64,000 bases of DNA from Cellvibrio sp. 79 (GCA_003056245.1 MVDH01000003.1:1289331-1353330); one strand, 5' to 3'. Numbered from the stretch's first letter, positions 1-10,058 are shown. The notes: generated by a model from the sequence alone, not told the origin. Numbers and translations are program-made.

Positions 1-495
1 GGCAAGCATTTCGAACAGGGATTCAAAGGTCGGTCCCTGTTTGGGGATGATGCCGTTGAATTTGTAGACCTCTATATCGGCCCAGTTAAGCCCTTGGCCA
101 ATTTGTAATTGGTTGAGCGATTGGATCGGCCCTGCCGGGAAGTGGGCCGGGTTGATCAGGCATACCCTGAACCCCAGTAACCCGCGCAGGATATCTACCG
201 GAATAGTGATCACATCCCCGGTTGCAATAGCAGTTCCGGGAGCAGCCCACAGCAAGTTGAGGATTTTGCCTTCACTGATCAGTAATGATTGGCGTTTGGC
301 GCTGGGCTCTTCGGCAAAGGGGATGATGGTGTATTCGCCATACTCGGTGCGTGTGCTCTCCAGGATGGCGCGAATAAGTTCGAACTTGTAGGCATGGCGT
401 GCGTCTTTCGCGCCGCGATCGTAATAGCGAACCTCCATGGCTTGCGCACGGCACAGGGTGCTTATCGAGAAGATTAGAAACAGCAAATACCGCAT
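1..495 (-). CDS. Periplasmic substrate-binding-like protein, 3' end cut by window edge
   Basis: An open frame runs from an ATG at 495 leftward to the window edge without a stop (165 codons visible). AAGGA lies about 7 nt before the ATG. The first ~20 residues form a signal peptide (MRYLLFLIFSISTLCRAQA), followed by a region (EVRYYDRGAKDARHAYKFEL, later TIIPFAEEPSAKRQ) resembling the small extracellular-solute-binding-like proteins of Gammaproteobacteria. Only the N-terminal half is present, so ligand and function cannot be named. It is transcribed divergently from the GH81 gene and shares a 341-bp intergenic region with it, which could mean co-regulation. The binding-protein assignment is from general appearance and is moderate to weak; that this is a real gene is well supported by its start, signal peptide and uninterrupted frame. 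Confidence 0.7.
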   Translation of the reverse strand, partial: MRYLLFLIFSISTLCRAQAMEVRYYDRGAKDARHAYKFELIRAILESTRTEYGEYTIIPFAEEPSAKRQSLLISEGKILNLLWAAPGTAIATGDVITIPVDILRGLLGFRVCLINPAHFPAGPIQSLNQLQIGQGLNWADIEVYKFNGIIPKQGPTFESLFEMLA

Positions 496-642
496 CGGAA
501 AATCCTTCGCCCTTAATGTTCTGAGTATAGAAGATCATGCCTGATTTTCATCATATTTATTGCTTTAGGCGACACGTGACAGGCTTCCCTCTTTACCATT
601 TATTAAAGTGAGACGGTGCCCATGTTAGGTTTTTACTTCAAT

Positions 643-654
643 ATGGGACGACGC
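643..654 (+). promoter_or_regulatory. Copy A of the GTGGGACGACAC element (degenerate)
   Basis: ATGGGACGACGC differs from the three downstream copies at two positions. It lies 183 nt before the GH81 start, in the divergent region between the left-edge gene and GH81. The rest of 496-836 shows a possible stem (CAGTTGC at 654-660 with GCAACTG at 680-686) and no other gene. Function as an operator or activator site is inferred from recurrence. Confidence 0.5.
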
Positions 655-836
655 AGTTGCGGAGCTAGTAGAAACTGATGCAACTGGGGTAACCCTCGCA
701 GGCGCCATTCAACTGACGCTGGCGGCCTAAATCCGGCACAGGCGGTGCCAGGGAGAGAATAACAATAATCCGGGCCCTATTTCGCGAAAACTCCTGGTTC
801 GAATAACCAATAACAACATTTATCTGGGTTCCTATC

Positions 837-3800
837 ATGAAAAGATTCAACAGAGTCCTGCTGTTGCTGGGCGCATTGGGTTTTGCCCATGCGGGTCAGG
901 CAGCGATCATCAATTACGGTGCCGGTAATATCAGCGATACCATCAACACTGCGGGCTGGAAATGTACCGTGGACCACGGCAACTGGATCCATAACGCCGG
1001 CGTGGTAAAACCGGGCGTGAGCAGTTGCAGCCCGATTGGCGCGCCCACCCCGATTTATCCCCAGGAAGTTTCGCCAGCCAGCACCAAGCCGACCATGACG
1101 CACCGCTGGTGGGGTTCGATCCCGTTTGTGGGTGAGATGAAAGTAGGGGCCAGCACCGATGCCGGTTATATCACTCCTGATCCGATTACCGCCCGCGTCA
1201 CTGACCGCGGCGTGCGCCTGTTAGGTATTCCCGGCGGCTTGCGCACCGGGACTAACGATTCAATTTATGCGATTCCCGATCCGTTCAGCGAAGTATTTGA
1301 TGGTATCGCGATTGGCAGCTCGTCCTACTCCAACCTTGACGCCTTCCTGAAAGATTACAGCGATGGCTCGGTTACCGTGCAGTGGAAAAGTGGTTCAACT
1401 GCCGTCATGGAAGCGACCTTTGTCCATGGTTCGCCCTATGTTTATTTCACCGCGCTGCAAGGAAACCTGGTTGTTCGTACCAAGTCTGCCGACGGCGGTG
1501 AAAAAGGAATTTTCTATCAAAGTGGCAATAATTTAGGTGTGTGGACTGACGTGGCGGGCAACCGTAACGCGTTCCTGATCACCGGTCACGATGCGACTAC
1601 TTTTAGCGGTGTGAACAGCAATAGTATCGGCGTGAACAACGGTACCAAACGTATGACCGTCACCTGGTTGCCACAACTGACCGGTACCCCATCCACCGCG
1701 ATGATCACCGCGTTTGCCCAGTATGCGACCCAGCAAGTGGACAAGGTGAATATCAACTACAGCGTGGATCGCAACACTAATAAAGTTACCATCACCCACC
1801 AGTACCAATTCAATGGTGCGAACGTGACTACCATGGCGGGCTTGTTGCCGCTGCACTGGAAAAACTCTACCCAGGGTGTGACCAGCTACAAAGTGCGTTC
1901 AGCGCGCGGCGTAACCAAATTTGCGACCACCAGCAGCTACAGCTACACCATTCCTTATGTGGGGGTGTTGCCTTACTTCCCGGAAAATATTGGCGATTAC
2001 AATGCGACCCAATTGCGCGCACTGGTAACCGAGTTTGTTAACCAGGGTACTGCCAAGTGGAACACGGCTGGCGATACTTACTGGGCGGGTAAAAACTACG
2101 GCAAAGTGGCGGAACTGGCGGCGATTGCCCGCTCAATCGGCATGACTACCGAAGCCAACCAGATGATCGCCTGGCTGAAAGCCGAGTTGCAGGATTGGTT
2201 CCGCGCTAACACCACCGGTGCGTTGGATACCACCAAATACTTCGTGTACGACAACAACTGGAACACTTTGCTGGGGTTCGATGAATCTTTCGGGGCCCAA
2301 CAACAGCTGAACGACCATCACTTCCACTACGGCTATTTCGTGCGCGCTGCGGCGGAAGTCTGCCGCGTGGATGCAAGCTGGTGTGGATCTGCCCAATACG
2401 GCCCGATGGTTGAATTGCTGATCCGCGATTACGCCGCTGGCCGCAATGACAGCCAATTCCCGTACTTGCGTAACTTCGACCCGGCTTACGGTTTCTCCTG
2501 GGCATCGGGCCACGCCAACTTCGCGCTGGGCAACAACAACGAATCGACCTCGGAAGCAGCGAATGCTTACGGTGCAATCGTTCTGTACGGCATGATCACT
2601 GGCAATAATGATCTGGTGAATCGCGGTATGTACCTGCACGCGTCATCCACGGCGACTTACTGGGAATACTGGAACAACATTGACCGTTTCAAAGGCCTGG
2701 GTGGCGATTACGATAACTTCTCTTCCAGCTATACCAAACCAACGACCTCCATTATCTGGGGCAACGGCCATGTGTTCTCGACCTGGTTCTCCGGTGCTTA
2801 TGCGCACATCCTTGGTATCCAGGGTTTGCCGCTGAGCCCGCTGGTATTGCACATCGGCCAGCATGCGGATTATCTGAACAACTATGTCGCATTGGGCTTG
2901 AGTGAATCATCCAACGGTAAACCTTCGGGCCTGCCGAATGGCCAATGGCGCGATGTATGGTGGAATATCTGGTCCATGACCAATGGGCAGGCGGCCGTGG
3001 ACGATATGCTCGCTTACGGTTTGAATAACCTGATTCCGGAAGAGGGCGAGACCAAAGCGCACACCTATCACTGGGTTTACACCCTGAAGCAATTGGGGCA
3101 TCTGGCGACAGGTACGGGCGCATTGACGGCTAACCACCCAGCGGCGGTTGCTTTCAACAAGAATGGCATCCTCACCTATATCGCCTACAACTTCAGCTGT
3201 TCAGCGATCAACGTTGCCTATTCCGATGGCACCAGCTTCTCTGTTCCTGCAAAAGGTTATGCGCTGAAACGCACTGGCCAATCGGTAGTATCCAGCGGTG
3301 CAGGTTGCTCCGGTGCCAGCAGCTCAGTGGCCAGTTCTACCCCGAGCAGCGTGACCAGTTCTTCCAAATCATCGGTAGCGAGTTCTTCGGTTGCCAGTTC
3401 AGCGGTAGTAACGCCTTATGGCCACACCGTATTGACCAGCAACAGTGTACGTTTCCATGCAAACAATGCAGCCTGGGCGGATATTCACTTCACCATCAAC
3501 GGTGGTGCGCAACAAAATATCCGTATGACCAATGCGAGCAATAACAACACCTATACCCTGACTAACATCCCGGCGGGCGCGACCGTACGTTACTTCTTCA
3601 CTATCGCCCAGGGCGCTGGGGCTGTTGATACGGCGTGGGTGCAATTCGGTTGCTGTTCTGGCGGTACCTCAAGTAGTACTCCGGCGAGCAGCAGCGTAGC
3701 GTCCAGCAGCTCGGTTCCGGCATTCTCGCAACTGGTCCAGGCAGAAGCCTTCACCGCGATGAATGGCGTACAGACTGAAGCTACGACCGATACCAATGGC

Positions 3801-4103
3801 GGCCAGAATGTTGCCTATATCGATTCGGGTGACTGGATGGCTTACGCCAATATCACCATTCCGGCAACTGGCAGCTATCGCATCGAATACCGCGTTGCCA
3901 GCCCATCGGGTTCACTGCTCTCCGCCGACCTTAATGCCGGTGCTATCCAACTGGGTAATGTGACCATCCCGGCTACTGGCGGCTGGCAAAATTGGACCAC
4001 CATAAGCCACACCGTAACCCTTAATGCGGGTACGCATAGCTTTGGTGTGTTTGCCCAGCAGGCGGGCTGGAATTTCAACTGGTTCCGCATTACACGCCTG
4101 TAA
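837..4103 (+). CDS. Secreted GH81 endo-beta-1,3-glucanase with CBM56 and CBM6
   Basis: Endo-acting enzyme that would cleave beta-1,3-glucan such as laminarin or curdlan outside the cell. A signal peptide (~1-22, cut near AGQA) precedes a GH81 catalytic region of ~750 residues. It shows the family's LNDHHFHYGYF segment near residue 490 and the ESTSEAANAY motif at 569-578, which carries the catalytic glutamates. Serine-rich linker 1 (~824-857) leads to a domain resembling CBM56 (~860-940), a beta-1,3-glucan-binding module; linker 2 (~942-962) leads to a C-terminal CBM6-like domain (QAEAFTAMNGVQ, then DSGDWMAYANI). At 1088 residues it is a typical multimodular Cellvibrio-style enzyme. It opens the glucan locus and ends at a strong terminator. 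The CBM56 call is less certain than GH81 and CBM6. Confidence 0.93.
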   Translation: MKRFNRVLLLLGALGFAHAGQAAIINYGAGNISDTINTAGWKCTVDHGNWIHNAGVVKPGVSSCSPIGAPTPIYPQEVSPASTKPTMTHRWWGSIPFVGEMKVGASTDAGYITPDPITARVTDRGVRLLGIPGGLRTGTNDSIYAIPDPFSEVFDGIAIGSSSYSNLDAFLKDYSDGSVTVQWKSGSTAVMEATFVHGSPYVYFTALQGNLVVRTKSADGGEKGIFYQSGNNLGVWTDVAGNRNAFLITGHDATTFSGVNSNSIGVNNGTKRMTVTWLPQLTGTPSTAMITAFAQYATQQVDKVNINYSVDRNTNKVTITHQYQFNGANVTTMAGLLPLHWKNSTQGVTSYKVRSARGVTKFATTSSYSYTIPYVGVLPYFPENIGDYNATQLRALVTEFVNQGTAKWNTAGDTYWAGKNYGKVAELAAIARSIGMTTEANQMIAWLKAELQDWFRANTTGALDTTKYFVYDNNWNTLLGFDESFGAQQQLNDHHFHYGYFVRAAAEVCRVDASWCGSAQYGPMVELLIRDYAAGRNDSQFPYLRNFDPAYGFSWASGHANFALGNNNESTSEAANAYGAIVLYGMITGNNDLVNRGMYLHASSTATYWEYWNNIDRFKGLGGDYDNFSSSYTKPTTSIIWGNGHVFSTWFSGAYAHILGIQGLPLSPLVLHIGQHADYLNNYVALGLSESSNGKPSGLPNGQWRDVWWNIWSMTNGQAAVDDMLAYGLNNLIPEEGETKAHTYHWVYTLKQLGHLATGTGALTANHPAAVAFNKNGILTYIAYNFSCSAINVAYSDGTSFSVPAKGYALKRTGQSVVSSGAGCSGASSSVASSTPSSVTSSSKSSVASSSVASSAVVTPYGHTVLTSNSVRFHANNAAWADIHFTINGGAQQNIRMTNASNNNTYTLTNIPAGATVRYFFTIAQGAGAVDTAWVQFGCCSGGTSSSTPASSSVASSSSVPAFSQLVQAEAFTAMNGVQTEATTDTNGGQNVAYIDSGDWMAYANITIPATGSYRIEYRVASPSGSLLSADLNAGAIQLGNVTIPATGGWQNWTTISHTVTLNAGTHSFGVFAQQAGWNFNWFRITRL

Positions 4104-4148
4104 GTTCGAATTCCCACAAAAAGTGGGATCGCTTGGCCCATCGAATTT

Positions 4149-4185
4149 GCCCCTGGTAGAACCCGTTCTGCCAGGGGCTTTTTTT
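4149..4185 (+). terminator. Intrinsic terminator after GH81
   Basis: GCCCCTGG and CCAGGGGC form an 8-bp stem, extended by TAGAAC/GTTCT, followed by seven T. It separates GH81 from the TonB receptor gene. Confidence 0.85.
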
Positions 4186-4331
4186 CAGTACCACTTTCGT
4201 AAGTGGGTAGAAACGACACAGCAAAAAATGTCGTTCTGAACATATCTAACTGATTGAAATTTAATGACTTTATGGGTTCCCACCGGGGGTAGTAAAAAGT
4301 GATATGCCTCAGGTTCGAGTAAATTTTGAAG

Positions 4332-4343
4332 GTGGGACGACAC
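4332..4343 (+). promoter_or_regulatory. Copy B of GTGGGACGACAC, upstream of the TonB receptor
   Basis: An exact copy lies 134 nt before the receptor start. A looser relative (AAGTGGG, five bases, ACGACACAGC) begins at 4201. The gap 4186-4476 holds no gene and is presumably the receptor promoter and leader. Confidence 0.55.
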
Positions 4344-4476
4344 TCTGGGCGCCAACTGGGATTATCAAATCGCTAGAAAAGCGGTCATGGCCCGGCACAA
4401 GGGTGACCTACGAGAGAAGCCGCTCAACAAAGCGGGCCAGAATAGATTCCATACCAATAAATAAATGGAGAACTCC

Positions 4477-7400
4477 ATGAGTAAGACACTAACCAACAAG
4501 CAATCAACCAGCTTTAGACGAACGCTTATTGCCACCGCCGTCGCTTCTACCATGTTGGGCGCAACCAGCTTTGCCATGGCACAAGATGAAAGCGTCGACG
4601 AAGTTGTCGTGACCGGTATCAAGGCCAGTCTGCAGCGCGCTATGGACATCAAACGCGACGCCAAAGGCGTGGTAGATGCCATCTCTGCGGAAGACATGGG
4701 TAAATTCCCGGATACCAACTTGGCAGAATCCCTGCAACGTATCAGCGGTGTTTCTATCGATCGCCAAAACGGCGAAGGCAGTAAAGTCACCGTGCGTGGC
4801 TTCGGTTCGGATTACAACCTGGTAACCTTGAATGGCCGTCAAATGCCAATCGCTGAAGTCGCGGATACCTATGCCGTATCAACCCGTTCTTTCGATTTCG
4901 GTAACCTGGCTTCTGAAGGCGTATCCGGTGTAGAAGTGTACAAAACCGGCCGCGCTGACCTGTTCACCGGTGGTATCGGCTCAACGATCAATATCCTGAC
5001 TCCTCGCCCGTTGGCATCACCAGGTCTTAAGGCCAGTGTGGGGGTGAAAGGTGTTTATGATGACTCAGCCAATAACCCGGATTTGACCCCGGAAATTTCC
5101 GGTATCTACAGCAATACTTTTGCCGATGACACCATCGGTGTGTCCCTGACCGGTAGCTTCCAGGAGCGTAAGAGCGGTTCCAGTAACGCCACTACGGGTG
5201 GTTGGTACGCATTCTCCGGTTCGGCGATTTGCTGTGACTGGTCCGGTGCACCCGGTGTGCCTGAACAAACCTGGGGCGGTTTGCCATCTAATGACCCGAA
5301 CGTAATCAATCGTCCGGAGGCGACTGACATTTTTGGTCGTCCGCAAAAAATCGAATATAGCTTCTCTGAAAACGAGCGCACCCGCACCAACGGCCAATTG
5401 GTTCTGCAATACAAACCTGTTGATTCGGTAACCACTACCCTGGATTACACCTACTCGGAACTGGAAAGCGAGCGCCGTTATAACAACCTGAGCGCCTGGT
5501 TTGACTGGGGCCGTACCCCGGCGTCAGCCCAATATCCATCGGTGTGGACTGATGGTCCAATTTCCTCTCCACTGTTGTACAACGAGTTGAGCGGCCTTGA
5601 AGATTTTGGTATGGGTGCAGGTTTAAGCTCATCCAAAACTGAAAATGACTCCGTTGGCCTGAATGTAGAGTGGCTGGTCACCGACAATCTGACATTGGAG
5701 TTTGATGGTCATAACTCGAAAGCGGAATCGTCACCCAATGGTGGCCGTTTCGGTTCCAGCACCAACTTTGGCGCGCGCGCCAGTATCCGTGCCGGTACGG
5801 TAGTGGATTTCAGCAAAGCATTCCCGGCGATGAAGATTCTTTATCCGGCGGGCGAAGTATTGACCTATGAAGATATGCAAGGCGCAGGTCACTCCTTCAG
5901 AAGCAGCTACATGATGACCGAGATTGACCAATACCAAATCAAAGGGACTTATGAGTTTGATGACAGCCTGATCAAGAGCATCGACTTCGGATTGGCAAGC
6001 ACCGAAATGGATTATCGCTCCGCATTCTCCAACGTGCAGAACGATACCTGGGGCGGAACCGGAACCGGTTATGCCGCTGATGTATGGGGTCCGCTAACCA
6101 CCATTAAAGATAAATTTGATCTGCCAGGCAGCAATGCCGCCTGGATGCAAAACGAATTCTTCATGTTTGACCTGGAAACGGCAGTAAACGCCGTGGGCCA
6201 GAAAACCGGCTCAGCTACACCGACCAAAGCATTCCCATGCGGCAAAGTGCTCTGCGCTGTTCCGTATGATCAATACGGTACTGCGCCAGCTACTGACCGC
6301 ACGACTAACGAAGAATCTGAAAGCGCCTATGTTCAGGTTCACCTCGCGCAGGATATCGCCTCTATGCCCGCTAACCTGATCGTTGGTGTGCGCTATGAAG
6401 CGACTGATGTTACTTCAACGGCGATGGTGCCAGTGTTCGTCGGTTCTCGTTGGGGTGGTGCGAACGAGATCGGGTTGGAAGCCAATGATGAAGTGACAGA
6501 AACCGCTTATAAAGGCGACTATGACTACGTGTTGCCGAACGTAGACTTCGATATTTCCCCGATTGATAGTCTGGTGGTGCGTGCTTCCTACAGTGAAACG
6601 ATTGCACGTCCAACATACGATCAGATCCAGGGCGGTTTGTTGATCAACGCCGGTGCTCGCCCGGCGGGTGCGACGGCTAACCGTGGTAACCCGAAACTGT
6701 TGCCGTACGAATCGAAGAATATCGATCTGTCAGCAGAGTGGTACTACGCTGACACCAGTTACGTATCCCTCGGTTACTTCCGCAAAGATGTTGATAACTT
6801 TATTGGCACCCAGACAGAAGTATCGACTATCGCGGGTGTACCTAACCCGGCTGACGGTCCTCGTTATGACGCCGCAATTGCAGCACTGGGACAAACGGCG
6901 TCCTGGGCAAGCATCATCGCGCACATGAAAGCCAACGGCCCTGCCAACGGTGTGAACGCCGCTGGCGATATCATTGGTATTCCGGGGGTTGATAGTGACT
7001 TCATGTTGACCACCACTTTCCCGGTTAACGAAAAATCAGCACAACTGGATGGATGGGAGTTTGCAGTTCAACACGTATTCGGCGAGAGCGGATTTGGCTT
7101 TAGCACTAATGCCACAGTGGTTGACGGCGATGTGGACTACAACAACCTGGCGTTGCCATCTGAAACCCAATTTGCGCTGATTGGTTTGAGCGATTCAGCG
7201 AACTTGATTGGTTTCTATGAGAAGTTCGGTTGGTCGGTGCGTCTGGCGTACAACTGGCGCGATGACTTCCTGTCCGGTACCCGTCATGACATCGGTGATG
7301 GTGGCGTTGCCAACAGTCCAATCTATGTTGAAGACTTTGGCCAATGGGACTTGAACGTGAGCTATGAAGTTAACGATCAACTCTCGGTATTCTTCGAAGG

Positions 7401-7512
7401 CATCAACCTGACTGATGAATACTCGCGCACCTATGGTCGCGAATGGCATCAAGTGATTAACGTCACCCAACTGGGGCCGCGTTACAACATTGGTGCCCGC
7501 TATACGTTCTAA
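4477..7512 (+). CDS. TonB-dependent outer-membrane receptor (carbohydrate type)
   Basis: Outer-membrane beta-barrel that would import glucan oligosaccharides using TonB energy. The start at 4477 has GGAG 8 nt upstream, better than the ATG 12 bases earlier. It has a signal peptide (cut after AMA, ~35), a TonB-box-like DEVVVTG at 41-47, a plug domain (DAISAEDMGKFPDTNLAESL, RISGVSIDRQ, VTVRGFG) and a long barrel ending in aromatic F (RYNIGARYTF). The plug wording and 1011-residue length fit the Xanthomonas/Caulobacter TonB receptor subfamily often found with SapC and halogenase genes, as here. The glucan substrate is inferred from the flanking GH81, GH3 and GH16. It has its own terminator, so it may be a single-gene transcript. 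Confidence 0.93.
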   Translation: MSKTLTNKQSTSFRRTLIATAVASTMLGATSFAMAQDESVDEVVVTGIKASLQRAMDIKRDAKGVVDAISAEDMGKFPDTNLAESLQRISGVSIDRQNGEGSKVTVRGFGSDYNLVTLNGRQMPIAEVADTYAVSTRSFDFGNLASEGVSGVEVYKTGRADLFTGGIGSTINILTPRPLASPGLKASVGVKGVYDDSANNPDLTPEISGIYSNTFADDTIGVSLTGSFQERKSGSSNATTGGWYAFSGSAICCDWSGAPGVPEQTWGGLPSNDPNVINRPEATDIFGRPQKIEYSFSENERTRTNGQLVLQYKPVDSVTTTLDYTYSELESERRYNNLSAWFDWGRTPASAQYPSVWTDGPISSPLLYNELSGLEDFGMGAGLSSSKTENDSVGLNVEWLVTDNLTLEFDGHNSKAESSPNGGRFGSSTNFGARASIRAGTVVDFSKAFPAMKILYPAGEVLTYEDMQGAGHSFRSSYMMTEIDQYQIKGTYEFDDSLIKSIDFGLASTEMDYRSAFSNVQNDTWGGTGTGYAADVWGPLTTIKDKFDLPGSNAAWMQNEFFMFDLETAVNAVGQKTGSATPTKAFPCGKVLCAVPYDQYGTAPATDRTTNEESESAYVQVHLAQDIASMPANLIVGVRYEATDVTSTAMVPVFVGSRWGGANEIGLEANDEVTETAYKGDYDYVLPNVDFDISPIDSLVVRASYSETIARPTYDQIQGGLLINAGARPAGATANRGNPKLLPYESKNIDLSAEWYYADTSYVSLGYFRKDVDNFIGTQTEVSTIAGVPNPADGPRYDAAIAALGQTASWASIIAHMKANGPANGVNAAGDIIGIPGVDSDFMLTTTFPVNEKSAQLDGWEFAVQHVFGESGFGFSTNATVVDGDVDYNNLALPSETQFALIGLSDSANLIGFYEKFGWSVRLAYNWRDDFLSGTRHDIGDGGVANSPIYVEDFGQWDLNVSYEVNDQLSVFFEGINLTDEYSRTYGREWHQVINVTQLGPRYNIGARYTF

Positions 7513-7536
7513 TGGTTAGCAAGTAATGAAGGAACG

Positions 7537-7566
7537 AAAAAGCCGCTGGTAACAGCGGCTTTTTTG
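7537..7566 (+). terminator. Intrinsic terminator after the TonB receptor
   Basis: AAAAAGCCGCTG, loop GTAA, CAGCGGCTTTTTT. A perfect stem with a T run. Confidence 0.9.
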
Positions 7567-7600
7567 CTCATGTTTTTTTGCCCGGACGCCGCTGTGGAAA

Positions 7601-8458
7601 ATGGACGTTGAAGAATATGTTTTTGTTAGAAAAATAAATTTTGAATTAGACAACACGATTACTAAAAAAGAACCAGAATTATATTTCCGTATGCACGAGG
7701 GTAGCGCAGTGGCCAGGTTTGAAACGCTTAGCAATGTTAATCACCAGAATCTTCACATTATCACCCGTCGCCATGCCGACTATGGCGATAACCTGATGCA
7801 CACCCTGACCTTTCCGCAGGAATTCAGAAGTATCCAGGCGCATTATCCGATTTTTTTTCGTAAACAAGCTGACACCGGAGTTTTTGAAGCGGTAGCGATG
7901 TTTGGCTTCAAACACGAGCAGAATTTATTTCTCGATGAAAACGGCTGGGATGCAAGCTACATCCCCTTAATGATTTTGCGCCAACCTTTTTTAATTGGCT
8001 TCCAGCAGCAACAGGAAAATGGCGAAATGGTAAAACGCCCTGTTGTGCAAGTGGATATGGAAAATCCGCGCATCAGTAACAGCGAAGGTGAACGTGTATT
8101 CATGGAGTTCGGTGGCTACACCGAGTATTTGAACAAAATGGTATCAATCCTGGATTACATCCATTACGGCCACGAAACCAGCCGCTTATTTATGCAAGCA
8201 TTGGTGGCGCTCAACCTGATTGAATCCCTTACGGTAGATATTGAACTTGAAGATGGCTCCAAAAACCAATTGATTGGTTATTACACGATTAATGAAGATG
8301 TATTAAATAAATTGCCACAGGAAGATTTGTTCCGTTTGCATCAGCATGGATTCCTTGAGCCTATTTACATGGTGCTGGCATCGCAGTCGCGCATCGCTGA
8401 AATGATTGCTCGCATCAATGCGCGCAATAAAAATGAACGACTTGCCGCGCAAAATTAA
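7601..8458 (+). CDS. SapC family protein
   Basis: Member of the SapC-like family (PF07277 type), a cytosolic protein of unknown biochemical role commonly encoded beside TonB receptors and halogenase-like genes. The conserved N-terminal region is visible (LSNVNHQNLHIITRRHADYG, then LTFPQEFRSIQAHYPIFF), as is the FMEFGGYTEYL segment. The frame is open from 7601, but family members usually begin just before the NVNHQNL region, so the true start may be the ATG at 7691 (residue 31). Neither start has a strong ribosome-binding site and the first 90 bases are AT-rich, so they could be promoter. It is followed 50 nt later by the halogenase gene, likely co-transcribed. The name recalls a Campylobacter S-layer export protein, but transport has not been shown for this family. 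Confidence 0.85.
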   Translation: MDVEEYVFVRKINFELDNTITKKEPELYFRMHEGSAVARFETLSNVNHQNLHIITRRHADYGDNLMHTLTFPQEFRSIQAHYPIFFRKQADTGVFEAVAMFGFKHEQNLFLDENGWDASYIPLMILRQPFLIGFQQQQENGEMVKRPVVQVDMENPRISNSEGERVFMEFGGYTEYLNKMVSILDYIHYGHETSRLFMQALVALNLIESLTVDIELEDGSKNQLIGYYTINEDVLNKLPQEDLFRLHQHGFLEPIYMVLASQSRIAEMIARINARNKNERLAAQN

Positions 8459-8508
8459 TCACAGAAAACCGTAAAACCCATTAAGTATTCGTAAAAGCCG
8501 GAGCGCTC

Positions 8509-10005
8509 ATGAAAACCAATAACATTAAAAAAGTAGTGATTGCCGGCGGCGGTACCTCCGGCTGGATGACCGCTGCCGCCATCACTAAATTGTTGGGGAA
8601 AAATCTTGACGTTACTTTGGTCGAATCCGATGAGATAGGTACCGTTGGTGTTGGAGAAGCGACCATCCCGACGCTTTTAACCTTTCATAAAATGCTGGCA
8701 ATCAATGAGCAGGATTTTTTATCGGCAGTGGGCGGTACTTTCAAGTTAGGTATTTCATTTGAAAATTGGTTGAATATCGGTGAGAAATATATTCACTCCT
8801 TTGGCAATGCAGGCACCGATTGCTGGGCGTGTGGTTTCCAGCATTTCTGGTTGCGTGGCATGCAGGAAGGTAAAGCACAGGATTATGCGCGTTATTCTCT
8901 GGAAACCCAGGCATCACTTGCCGACCGGTTTGCCCACCTGCCTAATAATAAAATGAATTACGCCTATCATTTTGATGCAAGCCTCTACGCAAAATTTCTG
9001 CGCGGTATTGCAGAAGAATATGGTATCAAACGCGTAGAAGGAAAAATCAATAGCGTGCAATTGAATGATGACTCGGGATTTATTGAATCCATCACGCTCG
9101 AATCGGGTCGGGTAATTGAGGGCGATTTGTTTATTGATTGCACCGGTTTTCGCGCGCTGTTAATTGAAGGCGCATTGCATACCGGTTTTGAAGATTGGTC
9201 ACATTATTTGCCGTGCGATTCCGCCGTCGCTGTACAAACTTACAAAGTAGCACCACCGGTTCCCTACACTCGCGCTATTGCGCATCCATCGGGTTGGCAA
9301 TGGAAAATTGCGTTGCAGCACCGTGTGGGAAATGGTCTGGTATATTGCAGTCGTTATCTCAGCGATGATGCAGCAAAAAAATTGTTGCTGGAAAATGTAG
9401 AAGGCGAAACGTTATTTGAGCCGAGAGTTATTAAATATCGCCCCGGGCAACGCCGTAAATACTGGAATAAAAATTGTATTTCGGTCGGTTTATCCAGCGG
9501 CTTTATTGAGCCACTGGAATCCACCAGTATTCATCTCATCCAACGCGCAGTGGTGCGCTTGCTACAAAATTTCCCGCAAGATGAAATCGTGCAAAAAGAT
9601 GCGGATGAATTTAATAAACAAATGACGGCGGAAATCATCAATATTCGCGATTTTATTATCCTTCACTACAACGCTACCCAGCGCACTGACAGTCCGTTCT
9701 GGCGCTATTGCAAAGATATGCCCATTCCCGACTCATTAAAGCACCGCATCGATTTGTTCCGTGAAACCGGGCGTGTATTTTTTGCTGCGTTTGAATTATT
9801 CGGAGAAAACTCCTGGGTGCAAGTGATGATGGGGCAGGGTATCGTGCCCAAACAATATCATCCGATAGTGGATATGATGAGTGATAAGGAAATGGATGTG
9901 TTTTTAAATGGCATCACCAGCAATGTGGATAATCTGGTGCGGCAAATGCCCAGCCAGGAGGAATATTTGAAACACTATTGCCCGCAAAGAAATATCGACA
10001 TGTAG
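8509..10005 (+). CDS. Flavin-dependent tryptophan-halogenase-family protein 1
   Basis: FAD-binding protein of the tryptophan halogenase family (498 aa). The FAD GxGxxG is at 12-18 (AGGGTSGW), the GVGEATIP motif at 47-54, a lysine at 79 (GGTFKLG) corresponds to the catalytic lysine of PrnA, WQWKIAL replaces the usual WxWxIP, and EPLESTS (334-340) holds the Glu-Ser pair found near the active site. GGAG precedes the ATG. Paralogues in carbohydrate TonB loci are widespread, but their substrate is unknown; free tryptophan is not an obvious one here. It follows the SapC gene with a 50-nt gap and ends at a strong terminator. Actual halogenation is uncertain because the WxWxIP motif is altered. Confidence 0.87.
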   Translation: MKTNNIKKVVIAGGGTSGWMTAAAITKLLGKNLDVTLVESDEIGTVGVGEATIPTLLTFHKMLAINEQDFLSAVGGTFKLGISFENWLNIGEKYIHSFGNAGTDCWACGFQHFWLRGMQEGKAQDYARYSLETQASLADRFAHLPNNKMNYAYHFDASLYAKFLRGIAEEYGIKRVEGKINSVQLNDDSGFIESITLESGRVIEGDLFIDCTGFRALLIEGALHTGFEDWSHYLPCDSAVAVQTYKVAPPVPYTRAIAHPSGWQWKIALQHRVGNGLVYCSRYLSDDAAKKLLLENVEGETLFEPRVIKYRPGQRRKYWNKNCISVGLSSGFIEPLESTSIHLIQRAVVRLLQNFPQDEIVQKDADEFNKQMTAEIINIRDFIILHYNATQRTDSPFWRYCKDMPIPDSLKHRIDLFRETGRVFFAAFELFGENSWVQVMMGQGIVPKQYHPIVDMMSDKEMDVFLNGITSNVDNLVRQMPSQEEYLKHYCPQRNIDM

Positions 10006-10026
10006 CACTTAATAATAAGTGAGCGC

Positions 10027-10058
10027 AAAAAACCGGACAACTATGTCCGGTTTTTTTT
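10027..10058 (+). terminator. Intrinsic terminator after halogenase 1
   Basis: AAAAAACCGGACA, loop ACTA, TGTCCGGTTTTTTTT. Strong stem and T run. Confidence 0.9.

Noticed and set aside
643-660. Possible sigma-54 promoter (TGGGACG ... TTGC)
   Set aside because: The TTGC lies two bases too far from the GG, and the other three copies of the element lack TTGC.
2133-2639. Long minus-strand open frame of 168 codons inside GH81
   Set aside because: It is entirely within a well-supported GH81 coding region, has no family match and reflects the GC-rich codon usage of the plus-strand gene.
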